This document shows positions 42,108 to 51,859 of a stretch of 64,000 bases of DNA, piece by piece. Where the stretch lies: contig NZ_FONP01000002.1 of the NCBI RefSeq assembly GCF_900112955.1, positions 62,001 to 126,000 of the forward strand, written 5' to 3'. This DNA is from Peptostreptococcus sp. D1. GTDB taxonomy: Bacteria; Bacillota; Clostridia; Peptostreptococcales; Peptostreptococcaceae. The notes under the pieces were generated by a model, which saw only the letters and a list, made by a program, of their open reading frames with translations, ran no database searches and was not told the DNA's origin. Both the position numbers and the translations under genes were made by a program. Every line of letters starts with the position of its first letter. Position 1 is the first letter of the stretch.

Positions 42108-45070
42108 ATGGATTTTTTTAATTCGGCAGTAGACGTTTTGCAGACACTCGTTATCGCTCTTGGGGCGGGGCTTGGCATTTGGGGAGTTATCAACTTGCTT
42201 GAGGGCTACGGCAACGACAATCGTGCGACACGTTCATAAGTGAAAAGCTTATGCACTAAGTCGAAGAACTAAAAGTTCAAAACTTAGGAGAACTGGCAAT
42301 CTGATAGGTAGAATGAAGGGGTAACGCCCTGAAATGCCTACACTGATACTCCGATTGGCAATGAATATTAGACTATTTCATTGTCAAAAGCTCGGTGAAG
42401 TCGGCAGAGAGTAGCCGTAAGACTGATATTAACATCAGACACGAAAGCTGTTCAGAGGTGGACGGTGCTACCTATATGCCGGGTGTCGAATACGCATGGT
42501 GAGAATGTGCATACCAAAGCACTGACGTACTTCCGAATGTACAAGTCTAAACGTTTGAATTTGCCTAACGGCAATTCCCATCAAAGATGGGGTGTTTGTG
42601 GATGAGTAAGAATGGTTGTTATGAAAATCCATATATCGTTACAGGCGATATGGTGAAAACTAAACACAGGCTTAGAGGAAGAACCTAAACGTATTCAAAG
42701 ATAAGATTGTCGGAACGTGGTAAGCCAAGAGCATGGAAGCAGTCTAATGCTAATGAAGTGTTGAATGGGAAAATGACTGTAAAAACAGCATATAACCGTT
42801 CTTTATCTTGGTGAAAGCGGTGGCATAGTACCTATGAAGCGAAAATAATAAGTTCGTGGAGGGATAGCCACCAGTCACAGGAAAGTAAAAGAACTGAAAT
42901 TAAGACAAACACAGCTTCGAGTATGACAAAGAAAATCAAATCCGAAAGGAGATGGTGACTGTGTCCACTTCGAAACAAACACTGAAACAAAGCAAAATCC
43001 GTTATACGGAATACTATGACTTGCAAAAAGTCCTTGATGATTTATATGAAGATAGCAGTAAGAATAAAGTATTTTCAAATTTAATGGAGTTGATAACTTC
43101 AAGAGAAAATATTAAACTTGCCTATCGTAGTATCAAAGGGAACAAAGGCAGTCATACAGCCGGGGTAGATGGCAGAACAATAAAACATCTATCAAGGCTA
43201 AATGAAGAAAAATACATTTCTCTCATACAAAAACAGTTTCATTGGTATAAACCACGCCCTGTAAAGAGAGTGGAAATACGAAAGCCTAACGGGAAAATAA
43301 GACCTTTAGGAATACCGACTATTGTAGACAGAATCGTACAACAATGTATCTTGCAAATATTAGAGCCGATATGCGAAGCCAAGTTTCATGACAGCTCCTA
43401 TGGGTTTCGACCTAACAGGAGTACGGAACACGCTATCGCAGAATGTGCAAGACTAATGCAGATACAGCACTTACATTATGCGGTCGATATTGATATACAA
43501 GGATTTTTCGATAACGTATATCATACAAAGCTCATAAGGCAGCTTTGGAATTTGGGAATCCAAGATAAAAAGTTACTTTGTATCATTAAGGAAATGCTGA
43601 AAGCAGATATTGTTATGCCCGATAAAAAGGTAATTACACCAACAAAGGGAACATCACAAGGCGGAATATTATCACCGCTACTATCTAATGTGGTCTTGAA
43701 CGAATTAGATTGGTGGGTTTCATCTCAATGGCTGACAATGCCCACGCATTATCCATATAAACAGAGAACGAACAGTCAAGGAACAGAAATAAAAAGCCAT
43801 ACCTACAGAGCTTTAAGAACAAGCAACCTAAAAGAAATATACATTGTAAGGTATGCTGATGATTTTAAGATATTTTGCCGTAATTACTACGATGCAAAAA
43901 GAACCTATCAGGCAGTTACAAAATGGTTGCAAGACAGATTAAAACTAAATGTAAGTGAAGAAAAATCTAAAATAACAAATCTAAAACAAAGGTATTCGGA
44001 GTTCTTAGGATTCAAGCTTAAGGTTAAACCAAAAGGCAAAAAGTTTGTTGTACAGTCGCATATAAGTGATAAGGCACTGAAAAAGGCAAAAGAAAATATT
44101 TCTAAATGTGTTGCGGATATAAAAAGACCTGCAAATGAAAAGGAGCAGTACAAAGCAATAGCTAAGTATAATGCCACTGTTTCAGGCTTGCATAATTATT
44201 ACCAAATAGCAACAAATGTGAGTTTGGACTTTGCTAAAATAGCCTTTCACATTAAAAAACAGATGAACAACAGACTGGATATTAAAATCAGTGGAACACT
44301 AAACAAAGGATTTATCAAAGAAAAATATGGAAAAAGTAAACAGCTTCGCTTCCTTAATGGACATCCGCTAATTCCAGTGGGATATATCAGGACAAAGGAC
44401 GCAAAACACAAGAAAAAGGTTGTAAATAAATACACTGTAAAGGGTAGAGCTTTTATTCATAAAAATCTACAAATTGATGTAGACACTCTTGTTTGGTTAA
44501 TGAAACACCCTGTGCTTGATAAAAGTATAGAGTTTGCAGACAACAGAATCTCGCTCTTTGCAGCTCAATATGGCAGATGTGGAGTGACAGGTGTAAAACT
44601 TACACCAAACGATATACATTGCCATCACAAGATACCGCTTGAACAAGGCGGTACAGACAGTTATAGCAACTTAATTCTTGTTACAGAAGCAGTTCATATA
44701 CTTATCCATGCAACAAAAGAAGATACAATCCAAAAATATATAAAAGAGCTTGGCTTAACAGTCAAGCAGATTGAGAAATGTAATAAGCTTAGAAAAATGG
44801 CAGGATTGCCACTAATTTAGAGAAAAATAATTTGTTACGAAGTGTGTAAGTCTTAGTTAAAACGTGAAAATCTTTCTTGTGATGGAACGCCGTGTGCGGT
44901 GAAAGTCGCATGCACGGTGTGAAGTGGGGGAAAATCCGGAGATAATATCAAAGGATTACCTATCACTATCGGGGGCTAAATCGCAGGGCATGAAGCAGCT
45001 TATGGCGGGCGGCGGCGTTGCCTTGATTGGGCTTATCCTTGTTCCCCTGCTTTCCGGCCTGTTCGGTTAA
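42108..45070 (+). CDS. Maff2 membrane protein, split by a group II intron (exons 42108-42222 and 44970-45070)
   Basis: Exon 1 encodes MDFFNSAVDVLQTLVIALG and on to EGYGNDN. Joining it to exon 2 rebuilds a Pro codon (C from exon 1 plus CG from exon 2) and continues GAKSQGMKQLMAGGGVALIG to SGLFG, giving 71 residues. This is the full Maff2 family pattern: two hydrophobic helices around a short loop, like VirB2-type pilin or channel subunits. It lies between VirD4 and the TrbL-like gene, as expected. Without splicing only 38 native residues are made. Confidence 0.88.
42223..44969 (+). mobile_element. group II intron inserted in maff2
   Basis: 2747 bases. Starts GTGCGACACG, the group II 5' consensus, and ends ..CACTAT. 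The exon sequence CGACAATC (42215-42222) is perfectly complementary to GATTGTCG at 42705-42712 (EBS1/IBS1); TACGGC (42207-42212) pairs with GCCGTA at 42414-42419 (likely EBS2/IBS2). Domain V-like sequence (GTGCGGTGAAAGTCGCATGCAC) is at about 44892-44916. It encodes its own maturase and is AT-rich within a GC-rich element, so it arrived recently. Confidence 0.92.
42961..44820 (+). CDS. ltrA: group II intron reverse transcriptase/maturase with HNH endonuclease
   Basis: 619 residues from GTG 42961, nine bases after GGAG; the ATG at 42952 abuts the ribosome site. RT blocks: KGNKGSHTAGVDG, RPLGIPTIVDRIVQQ, YGFRPNRSTEHAI, DIQGFFDNV, GTSQGGILSPLLSNV and the catalytic YADD (VRYADDFKIFCR). Maturase domain X follows (VSGLHNYYQIATN). 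The C-terminal HNH (CGVTGVKL, IHCHHKIPLEQGG, LILVTEAVHILIH) cuts the second target strand. It promotes splicing and retrohoming. All motifs intact. Confidence 0.94.
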   Translation: MSTSKQTLKQSKIRYTEYYDLQKVLDDLYEDSSKNKVFSNLMELITSRENIKLAYRSIKGNKGSHTAGVDGRTIKHLSRLNEEKYISLIQKQFHWYKPRPVKRVEIRKPNGKIRPLGIPTIVDRIVQQCILQILEPICEAKFHDSSYGFRPNRSTEHAIAECARLMQIQHLHYAVDIDIQGFFDNVYHTKLIRQLWNLGIQDKKLLCIIKEMLKADIVMPDKKVITPTKGTSQGGILSPLLSNVVLNELDWWVSSQWLTMPTHYPYKQRTNSQGTEIKSHTYRALRTSNLKEIYIVRYADDFKIFCRNYYDAKRTYQAVTKWLQDRLKLNVSEEKSKITNLKQRYSEFLGFKLKVKPKGKKFVVQSHISDKALKKAKENISKCVADIKRPANEKEQYKAIAKYNATVSGLHNYYQIATNVSLDFAKIAFHIKKQMNNRLDIKISGTLNKGFIKEKYGKSKQLRFLNGHPLIPVGYIRTKDAKHKKKVVNKYTVKGRAFIHKNLQIDVDTLVWLMKHPVLDKSIEFADNRISLFAAQYGRCGVTGVKLTPNDIHCHHKIPLEQGGTDSYSNLILVTEAVHILIHATKEDTIQKYIKELGLTVKQIEKCNKLRKMAGLPLI

Positions 45071-45086
45071 GCGGCGGTAATGTCCT

Positions 45087-45956
45087 ATGCAGAGCATACT
45101 TGACGCGATTAACGAATGGATAAAAGGTATCTTAATCGGAGCTATCAACGGTAATCTGTCAACTATGTTCGGGGACGTAAACGAAAAAGTCGGCACAATC
45201 GCCGCCGAGGTAGGGCAAACCCCGCAAGGGTGGAACGCTAACATCTTTTCCATGATACAGACCCTTTCGGAAAATGTGATAGTACCCATTGCGGGGCTTG
45301 TCATTACCTATGTGCTATGCTACGAGCTAATCAGCATGGTAACGGAAAAGAACAATATGCACGACGTTGATACGTTCATGTTCTTTAAGTGGTTTTTCAA
45401 GGCGGCTGTTGCGGTGTTTATCGTAACGCATACCTTTGATATAACTATGGCGGTGTTCGATATGGCACAGCACGTCGTATCGGGTGCGGCGGGGGTAATC
45501 GGCGGCAACACGAACATTGATGTTGCCGCCGCCCTCGCTTCCATGCAGGACGGACTAAACAATATGGAAATCCCCGAACTACTCTTACTCATGCTTGAAA
45601 CAAGCCTTGTGAGCTTGTGCATGAAAATCATGTCCGTACTGATAACGGTTATTCTGTACGGGCGTATGATTGAGATTTACCTATACTGCTCCGTTTCACC
45701 TATCCCATTCGCCACAATGACAAACCGGGAATGGGGGCAGCTTGGGAACAACTACCTAAAGGGGCTTTTCGCCCTTGGTTTTCAAGGCTTCCTCATAATG
45801 ATATGCGTCGGCATTTACGCCGTACTTGTGAACGACATGATAATAGCGGACAATCTGCACAGCGCGATTTTTTCCCTTGCAGCCTATACCGTTATCCTCT
45901 GTTTTTCCCTGTTCAAATCCGGCGCGTTGGCGAAGTCAATTTTTAACGCCCACTAA
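45087..45956 (+). CDS. TrbL/VirB6-like conjugation channel membrane protein
   Basis: 289 residues with at least five hydrophobic helices (VIVPIAGLVITYVLCYELI, FFKAAVAVFIVTH, LLLMLETSLVSLCMKI, GFLIMICVGIYAVLV, SLAAYTVILCFSLF). Family features are the start LDAINEWIKGILIGAINGNL and the YCSVSPIPFATM motif. Polytopic VirB6-like proteins form the inner-membrane part of type IV secretion channels. Follows maff2 by 16 bases. Confidence 0.87.
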   Translation: MQSILDAINEWIKGILIGAINGNLSTMFGDVNEKVGTIAAEVGQTPQGWNANIFSMIQTLSENVIVPIAGLVITYVLCYELISMVTEKNNMHDVDTFMFFKWFFKAAVAVFIVTHTFDITMAVFDMAQHVVSGAAGVIGGNTNIDVAAALASMQDGLNNMEIPELLLLMLETSLVSLCMKIMSVLITVILYGRMIEIYLYCSVSPIPFATMTNREWGQLGNNYLKGLFALGFQGFLIMICVGIYAVLVNDMIIADNLHSAIFSLAAYTVILCFSLFKSGALAKSIFNAH

Positions 45957-45996
45957 ATGGGCGGGCGCACATAGAGCGCGGAAAGGAGGTTTTTAC

Positions 45997-46401
45997 TTGG
46001 CGTATGTACCCGTACCGAAAGACCTATCAAAGGTTAAGACAAAGGTTGCATTAAACCTTACCAAAAGACAAATCATCTGCTTTGCGGCGGCTCTCCTTTT
46101 GGGATTGCCGCTATTCTTTTTACTCAAAGACAGCGCGGGGACGAGCGTTGCGGCGTTTGTGATGATACTTGTCATGCTGCCCTGCTTCCTCTTTGCTATG
46201 TATGAAAAGCATGGACAGCCCCTTGAAACGCTGATTAAAAACATCATTCAGACAAAGTTTGTCCGACGGAAAGAACGACCCTATCAGACGGACAACTTCT
46301 ATACCGTTTTGGAACGGCAACGAAAACTTGAAAAGGAGGTATCAGCTATTGTCAAAGGCACAAAACAAAAAGGCGCGGGAAGCCGCACCCGCAGGGGCTA
46401 A
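45997..46401 (+). CDS. PrgI-family membrane protein (VirB3-like)
   Basis: 134 residues from TTG 45997, which follows GAAAGGAGG; no ATG fits. YVPVPKDLSKVKTKVALNLT is the family start, then two membrane helices (IICFAAALLLGLPLFFLL and VAAFVMILVMLPCFLFAM) and a C-terminal KNIIQTKFVRRKERPYQT. VirB3-like proteins link VirB4 to the membrane; its end overlaps virB4 by 53 bases. Confidence 0.87.
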   Translation: MAYVPVPKDLSKVKTKVALNLTKRQIICFAAALLLGLPLFFLLKDSAGTSVAAFVMILVMLPCFLFAMYEKHGQPLETLIKNIIQTKFVRRKERPYQTDNFYTVLERQRKLEKEVSAIVKGTKQKGAGSRTRRG

Positions 46402-48784
46402 ACGAAAGCTCACCCGCGCCGAGAAGAAACAGATTGCCGCCCTTATTAGGCAGGCAAAGGGCGACGGAAAGGCGCATACCGCGCAGCAGACCATACCCTA
46501 CTTGCAGATGTACCCCGACGGGATTTGCAGGGTGTCGGAAAGGAAATACAGCAAAAGCGTAGCCTTTGAGGACATCAACTATCAGCTTGCACAGGCAGAC
46601 GACAAAACGGCTATCTTTGAAAACTGGTGCGACTTTCTCAACTACTTTGACGCTACCGTTAGCGTCCAGCTCTCTTTCATCAATCAAGGGGCGCGAAACG
46701 GCGAAGCGGAAAAGGCAATCGAAATCCCCGCGCAGGACGACGCATTTAATACCATTCGCGCCGAGTACGCGGATATGCTCAAAACACAGCTTGCAAAGGG
46801 CAACAACGGGCTTGTGAAGTCAAAGTACATCACGTTCAGTATCGAAGCGGATAATCTGAACGCGGCAAAGGCGCGGCTTGCCCGTATCGAAACCGACATA
46901 CTCAACAATTTTAAGGTTTTGGGCGTGTCCGCCCGCCCCATGACGGGCTATGACCGCTTGAAAACCCTGCATGGCGTATTCCACCCGGAGGGCGAGCCGT
47001 TCCATTTCTCTTGGGACTTGCTTACCCCGGCGGGGCTTACCACAAAGGATTTTATCGCCCCGTCCTCGTTCCGCTTTGGCGACGGGCGCACATTCCGCAT
47101 GGGGCGCAAAATCGGCGCGGCGAGCTTCCTTGAAATCCTTGCGCCGGAGCTTAACGACCGTATGCTTGCGGATATTCTCGACCTTGAAACGGGCGTTATC
47201 GTCAATCTGCATATCCGCAGTATCGACCAGACCGAAGCAATCAAGACTATCAAGCGCAAGATAACCGACCTCGACAAAATGAAGATTGAGGAGCAGAAAA
47301 AGGCTGTCCGCAGCGGCTACGACATGGATATAATCCCGTCCGACCTTGCCACATTCGGCAGCGAAGCGAAAAATCTCTTGCAGGATTTACAGAGCCGCAA
47401 CGAGCGAATGTTTATCCTCACGTTCCTTGTGGTGAACATGGCAGACACGAAGCGGAAACTTGAAAATGACATTTTCGCAGCGGCGGGTATCGCGCAGAAA
47501 TATAATTGCGCCCTCACGCGCCTTGACTATCAGCAGGAAGCGGGCTTACTGTCGAGCGTACCTATCGGGGAAAACCTAATCCCCATTCAAAGGGGCTTGA
47601 CGACTTCAAGCACCGCTATTTTTATCCCCTTTATCACACAGGAGCTTTTTCAAGCGGGCGCGGCGTTGTATTACGGCTTGAACGCTTTAAGCAGCAACAT
47701 GATACTATGCGACCGCAAGCGGCTGAAAAACCCGAACGGGCTTATCTTGGGGACGCCGGGAAGCGGAAAATCCTTTGCGGCAAAGCGGGAAATGACAAAC
47801 GCTTTCTTAATCACCGACGACGACATCATCATTTGCGACCCGGAAGCCGAGTATTTTTCCCTTGTGCAGCGGCTGAACGGGCAAGTGATACGCCTATCCC
47901 CTACGGGCAAGGGCATTGACGGGAAGCCGCAGTATGTAAACCCTATGGATATTAACCTCAATTACAGCGAGGACGACAACCCGTTAGCACTCAAAAGCGA
48001 CTTTATCCTTTCCCTTTGCGAGCTTGTCATTGGCGGCAAGGAGGGCTTGCAGCCCGTCGATAAGACCGTCATTGATAGGGCTGTCCGCAACGTCTACCGC
48101 CCGTTTTTGGCAGACCCCGACCCGGCGAAAATGCCTATCTTGGGCGACCTTTACGACGAGCTATTGAAGCAGCCGGAGCCGGAAGCGGCGCGGATCGCGG
48201 CGGCGTTGGAGCTTTACGTTTCCGGCAGTTTGAACGTCTTTAACCACCGTACCAACGTGGAGCTTGAAAACCGCCTTGTCTGCTTTGACATTAAGCAGCT
48301 TGGGAAGCAGCTTAAAAAACTTGGTATGCTCATTGTGCAAGACCAGGTATGGAACAGGGTAACGGTCAACCGCGCCGAGAAAAAAGCGACGCGCTACTAC
48401 ATGGACGAGTTTCATTTGCTTTTGAAAGAGGAACAGACCGCCGCCTATTCCGTTGAGATTTGGAAGCGTTTTAGAAAATGGGGCGGCATACCCACAGCCA
48501 TAACCCAAAACGTCAAAGACCTTTTGGCGAGCCGCGAGGTGGAAAACATCTTTGAGAACAGCGATTTTGTCCTCATGCTCAATCAAGCCGCCGGCGACCG
48601 GGCTATCCTTGCAAAGCAGCTTAACATTTCGCCGCAGCAGATGAAGTATGTTACCCACACCGAAGCGGGCGAGGGGCTTATCTTCTACGGAAACGTGGTG
48701 CTGCCCTTTGTAGACCGTTTCCCGCAGAACACCGAGCTTTACAAGGTAATGACGACGAAGCCGGAGGAAGTGGGCGGCGTATGA
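46349..48784 (+). CDS. VirB4/TraE-like conjugation ATPase, CD1110 family
   Basis: 811 residues from TTG 46349 (GGAGGT upstream). N-terminal basic tail, then the VirB4 N-domain (YPDGICRVSERKYSKSVAFEDI). Walker A is ILGTPGSGKSFAAKRE, Walker B region IIICDPEAEYF, and later RYYMDEFHLLL and AITQNVKDLLASREVENIF. It powers assembly of and transfer through the type IV system. Intact. Confidence 0.92.
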   Translation: MSKAQNKKAREAAPAGAKRKLTRAEKKQIAALIRQAKGDGKAHTAQQTIPYLQMYPDGICRVSERKYSKSVAFEDINYQLAQADDKTAIFENWCDFLNYFDATVSVQLSFINQGARNGEAEKAIEIPAQDDAFNTIRAEYADMLKTQLAKGNNGLVKSKYITFSIEADNLNAAKARLARIETDILNNFKVLGVSARPMTGYDRLKTLHGVFHPEGEPFHFSWDLLTPAGLTTKDFIAPSSFRFGDGRTFRMGRKIGAASFLEILAPELNDRMLADILDLETGVIVNLHIRSIDQTEAIKTIKRKITDLDKMKIEEQKKAVRSGYDMDIIPSDLATFGSEAKNLLQDLQSRNERMFILTFLVVNMADTKRKLENDIFAAAGIAQKYNCALTRLDYQQEAGLLSSVPIGENLIPIQRGLTTSSTAIFIPFITQELFQAGAALYYGLNALSSNMILCDRKRLKNPNGLILGTPGSGKSFAAKREMTNAFLITDDDIIICDPEAEYFSLVQRLNGQVIRLSPTGKGIDGKPQYVNPMDINLNYSEDDNPLALKSDFILSLCELVIGGKEGLQPVDKTVIDRAVRNVYRPFLADPDPAKMPILGDLYDELLKQPEPEAARIAAALELYVSGSLNVFNHRTNVELENRLVCFDIKQLGKQLKKLGMLIVQDQVWNRVTVNRAEKKATRYYMDEFHLLLKEEQTAAYSVEIWKRFRKWGGIPTAITQNVKDLLASREVENIFENSDFVLMLNQAAGDRAILAKQLNISPQQMKYVTHTEAGEGLIFYGNVVLPFVDRFPQNTELYKVMTTKPEEVGGV

Positions 48785-49731
48785 TGACAGATACCATTAT
48801 CAACCGGGACGCCCTTTGTGCCTTGCGGGAGCTTCCCACCGAAAGCGTCCACTCTTGCGTTACGTCGCCGCCCTACTACGGCTTGCGGGACTACGGGCTT
48901 GACGCGCAGATTGGGCGGGAGGAAACGCCGGAGCAGTACATCAAAAGCCTTGTGGCGGTTTTCCATGAGCTTCACCGCGTTTTGCGTTCTGACGGTACCT
49001 TTTGGCTGAATATCGCGGACACCTATTGCGGCACAGGCAGCAAGGGCAATCACTTTGACCCGAAAAACCCGAAAGGCAGGAACGGGCAGCAAGTTTCCCT
49101 CAACCACAGGGCGCAGGGCTGCAAGCAAAAGGATTTAATCGGTATTCCGTGGCTGCTTGCCTTTGCCTTGCGCCGGGACGGGTGGTATTTACGCAGCGAT
49201 ATTATCTGGCAAAAGGACAACCCCATGCCCGAAAGCGTCAAAGACCGCCCGACCCGCTGCTATGAACACATTTTCCTGCTTACGAAATCAAAGCACTACT
49301 ACTATGACGCCGCCGCCATTGCCGAGCCGATAGCCCCCACAACGGCGGCGCGGTACCGCAAGGGGCGGGGCGCAAATACAAAGTACGCTGATGAAGTGCC
49401 CGGACAGGGCAAGGTGCAGGGTATCAACAGGGCGAGAAACGGCGGCTATTACGACGACGCCCTTATCCCCACCATGCGGAACAAGCGGGACGTTTGGCTG
49501 ATTAACACCGTTCCCTACAAGGGCGGGCATTTCGCGGCGTTCCCGCCGAAGTTAGCGGAAACGTGCATTTTGGCGGGCTGTCCGCAGGGCGGCGTTGTGC
49601 TTGACCCGTTTTTTGGAAGCGGCACAACGGGGCTTGCGGCGAAAAGCCTTGACCGCCGCTATATCGGCATTGAACTGAACGCCGGGTATTGCGCCCTTGC
49701 AAGGGCGCGGATTGGAGGTGAGAACACTTGA
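48781..49731 (+). CDS. beta-class DNA methyltransferase (N4-cytosine or N6-adenine)
   Basis: 316 residues. Motif IV is TSPPYYGLRDYG near the start, and the SAM-binding motif comes last (LDPFFGSGTTGLAAKS), the beta-class order. In between are FWLNIADTYCG, SDIIWQKDNPMPESV and TRCYEHIFLL. It overlaps virB4 by four bases and CD1108 by four, so it is fully integrated in the transfer operon. As no nuclease partner is present, it most likely protects the element's DNA on entry to a new host. Confidence 0.9.
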   Translation: MMTDTIINRDALCALRELPTESVHSCVTSPPYYGLRDYGLDAQIGREETPEQYIKSLVAVFHELHRVLRSDGTFWLNIADTYCGTGSKGNHFDPKNPKGRNGQQVSLNHRAQGCKQKDLIGIPWLLAFALRRDGWYLRSDIIWQKDNPMPESVKDRPTRCYEHIFLLTKSKHYYYDAAAIAEPIAPTTAARYRKGRGANTKYADEVPGQGKVQGINRARNGGYYDDALIPTMRNKRDVWLINTVPYKGGHFAAFPPKLAETCILAGCPQGGVVLDPFFGSGTTGLAAKSLDRRYIGIELNAGYCALARARIGGENT

Positions 49732-51839
49732 AAGACCCACTAAAGCCCCGCGACAAAATCACGCAGAAAATGAGCCGCAACGGGCTGATTGAAGTAAACG
49801 AAACACAGGAAACCGCCCAGCGCGTGAGCAAACGGGAGCAGGACGCGGATTTTCTGAAAACCCCGGAGCAGCAAGCCGCACAGGACGCCGCGCAGCTTCA
49901 AGGCGTACCGTCCGACGCCGCCCCGCTGCCCCATGCGCCGGGGCTTGCCCCAAAGCAGGACGCCGCCACCGCCGAGCGTGTTTTTGAGCGTTTGGACGCA
50001 GCGCAGACCCGCAAAGCGTCGAAAAAAGCGGCGCGGCGGGCGCAGCAGGAAGCCACCGCGCAGACCAAAACTTCCCGGCTGCAATTCACCGACGAGGAAC
50101 GAAATACCCCGGAGCTTGAAAAGTATATCAAGAAATCCGACAGAGCCGCCGACCGCTTGGACGCTGCAAAGGCGGCTATCCCCAAAAAGAAAACCCTTAC
50201 CACCGAACGCACCTTTGACGAAGCCACAGGCAAGAGCAAGACCCGTTTACGCTTTGAGGAAAAGGAAAAGCCCATACCCGGCAATCCCCACAAAAATCCG
50301 TTATCCCGCCCCGCGCAGGAGGTCGGCGTTTTCGTCCACAACAAGATACATTCGGTGGAAAAGGACAATTCCGGCGTGGAGGGGGCGCACAAAGCCGAGG
50401 AATTAGCGGAGCGCGGCGCAAAATACGGGGCGCGGAAAGTGAAACAGGGCTACCGCAGCCATAAGCTCAAACCCTACCGGGCAGCGGCAAAGGCAGAAAA
50501 AGCGGCGTTCAAGGCAAACGTCAATTTTCAGTACCATAAGACCCTTGCCGACAACCCGCAGCTTGCAAGCAACCCCGTTTCCCGCTTTTGGCAGAAGCAG
50601 CAAATCAAGCGGCAGTATGCAAAGGCGGCGAAAACGGGCGGCGTAAAGACCGCGAAGAAAGCAGCCGAGAACACCCGCAAGGCGGCGAAGAAAACCGCCG
50701 AAAAGACAAGACAGGCGGCGGCATTTGTGGCGCGGCACCCGGCGGGCGTATGTATCGCCGTTGCCGCGCTGCTGCTGTTCATTATGATTGCTTCCGGCTT
50801 GTCCTCTTGTGGGGCTATGTTTTCCGGCACGTTAAACGGCGTGATTGGAACGTCTTACACGTCGGAGGACAGCGACCTTGTGGCGGTGGAAAACAGCTAT
50901 GCGGCAAAGGAAACCGCGCTGCAAAGCCGGATTAACAATATCGAGCGCGATTATCCGGGCTATGACGAATACCGCTACGACCTTGCGAATATCGGGCATA
51001 ACCCCCATGAATTAGCGTCCTATCTCACCGCCCTTTTGCAGACCTACACCCCGCAGAGCGCACAGGCAGAATTAAACCGCGTCTTTGATAAGCAGTACAC
51101 CCTATCCATAACGGAAACGGTTGAGGTGCGCTATCGGACGGAAACCCGTACCGACACATGGACGGATGAGGACGGGAATACCCACAGCGACACCTACGAG
51201 GTTGAAGTACCCTACAACTACTACATTCTCAACGTGAAGCTGACGAATACCCCCATATCCTCATTTGCGCCGGAGCTTTTGACGCCGGAGCAGCTTGAAA
51301 TGTACCGGGTGTACTTGCAGACAAGCGGAAACAAGCCGCTGATATTCGGCGGCGGCACGTCTGACGGAACACCGTCCGAGGATTTAAGTGGCGTACAGTT
51401 TGTAAACGGCACACGCCCCGGCAACACCGCCCTTGTGGATATAGCGAAGTCGCAAGTCGGCAACGTGGGCGGGCAGCCCTATTGGAGCTGGTACGGCTTT
51501 GATTACCGCGTGGAGTGGTGCGCTTGTTTCGTGTCCTGGTGCTACGGACAGGCGGGATTATCCGAGCCGCGCTTTGCCGCCTGCACTTCACAGGGTATGC
51601 CCTGGTTTACCTCACGCGGGCAATGGGGCGACAGGAACTATGAGAACATAGCCCCCGGCGACGCGATTTTCTTTGATTGGGATAATTCGGGCGACGCAGA
51701 CCATGTAGGGATTGTGATAGGCACCGACGGGGAGCGCGTCTATACCGTCGAGGGCAATTCCGGCGACGCCTGCAAAATCAAGAGCTACCCGCTTGGGAGC
51801 AGCCTTATTCGCGGCTATGGGCTGATGAATTGGAACTAA
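49728..51839 (+). CDS. CD1108-family cell-wall hydrolase of the mating apparatus
   Basis: 703 residues from TTG 49728 (GGAGGTG upstream). The first 330 residues are basic, cytoplasmic and alanine-rich. One membrane helix follows (GVCIAVAALLLFIMIASGL). The extracytoplasmic C-terminal domain is a CHAP/NlpC-P60-type amidase: WCACFVSWCYGQAGL carries the catalytic Cys, and DHVGIVIGTDGERVYTVEGN the His. VirB1-like proteins open the peptidoglycan for the channel. Intact. Confidence 0.88.
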   Translation: MKDPLKPRDKITQKMSRNGLIEVNETQETAQRVSKREQDADFLKTPEQQAAQDAAQLQGVPSDAAPLPHAPGLAPKQDAATAERVFERLDAAQTRKASKKAARRAQQEATAQTKTSRLQFTDEERNTPELEKYIKKSDRAADRLDAAKAAIPKKKTLTTERTFDEATGKSKTRLRFEEKEKPIPGNPHKNPLSRPAQEVGVFVHNKIHSVEKDNSGVEGAHKAEELAERGAKYGARKVKQGYRSHKLKPYRAAAKAEKAAFKANVNFQYHKTLADNPQLASNPVSRFWQKQQIKRQYAKAAKTGGVKTAKKAAENTRKAAKKTAEKTRQAAAFVARHPAGVCIAVAALLLFIMIASGLSSCGAMFSGTLNGVIGTSYTSEDSDLVAVENSYAAKETALQSRINNIERDYPGYDEYRYDLANIGHNPHELASYLTALLQTYTPQSAQAELNRVFDKQYTLSITETVEVRYRTETRTDTWTDEDGNTHSDTYEVEVPYNYYILNVKLTNTPISSFAPELLTPEQLEMYRVYLQTSGNKPLIFGGGTSDGTPSEDLSGVQFVNGTRPGNTALVDIAKSQVGNVGGQPYWSWYGFDYRVEWCACFVSWCYGQAGLSEPRFAACTSQGMPWFTSRGQWGDRNYENIAPGDAIFFDWDNSGDADHVGIVIGTDGERVYTVEGNSGDACKIKSYPLGSSLIRGYGLMNWN

Positions 51840-51859
51840 CTATTTTTTGAACAGGAGGT

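Noticed and set aside
41859-42239. A 126-codon frame ending just inside the intron
   Set aside because: It is the maff2 frame extended upstream through the leader and terminator. The ATG at 42108 with GAGAGG upstream is the real start, and the end is intron sequence.
48781-49731. Restriction-modification system in the conjugative element
   Set aside because: Only the methyltransferase is present. No adjacent gene looks like a restriction endonuclease.
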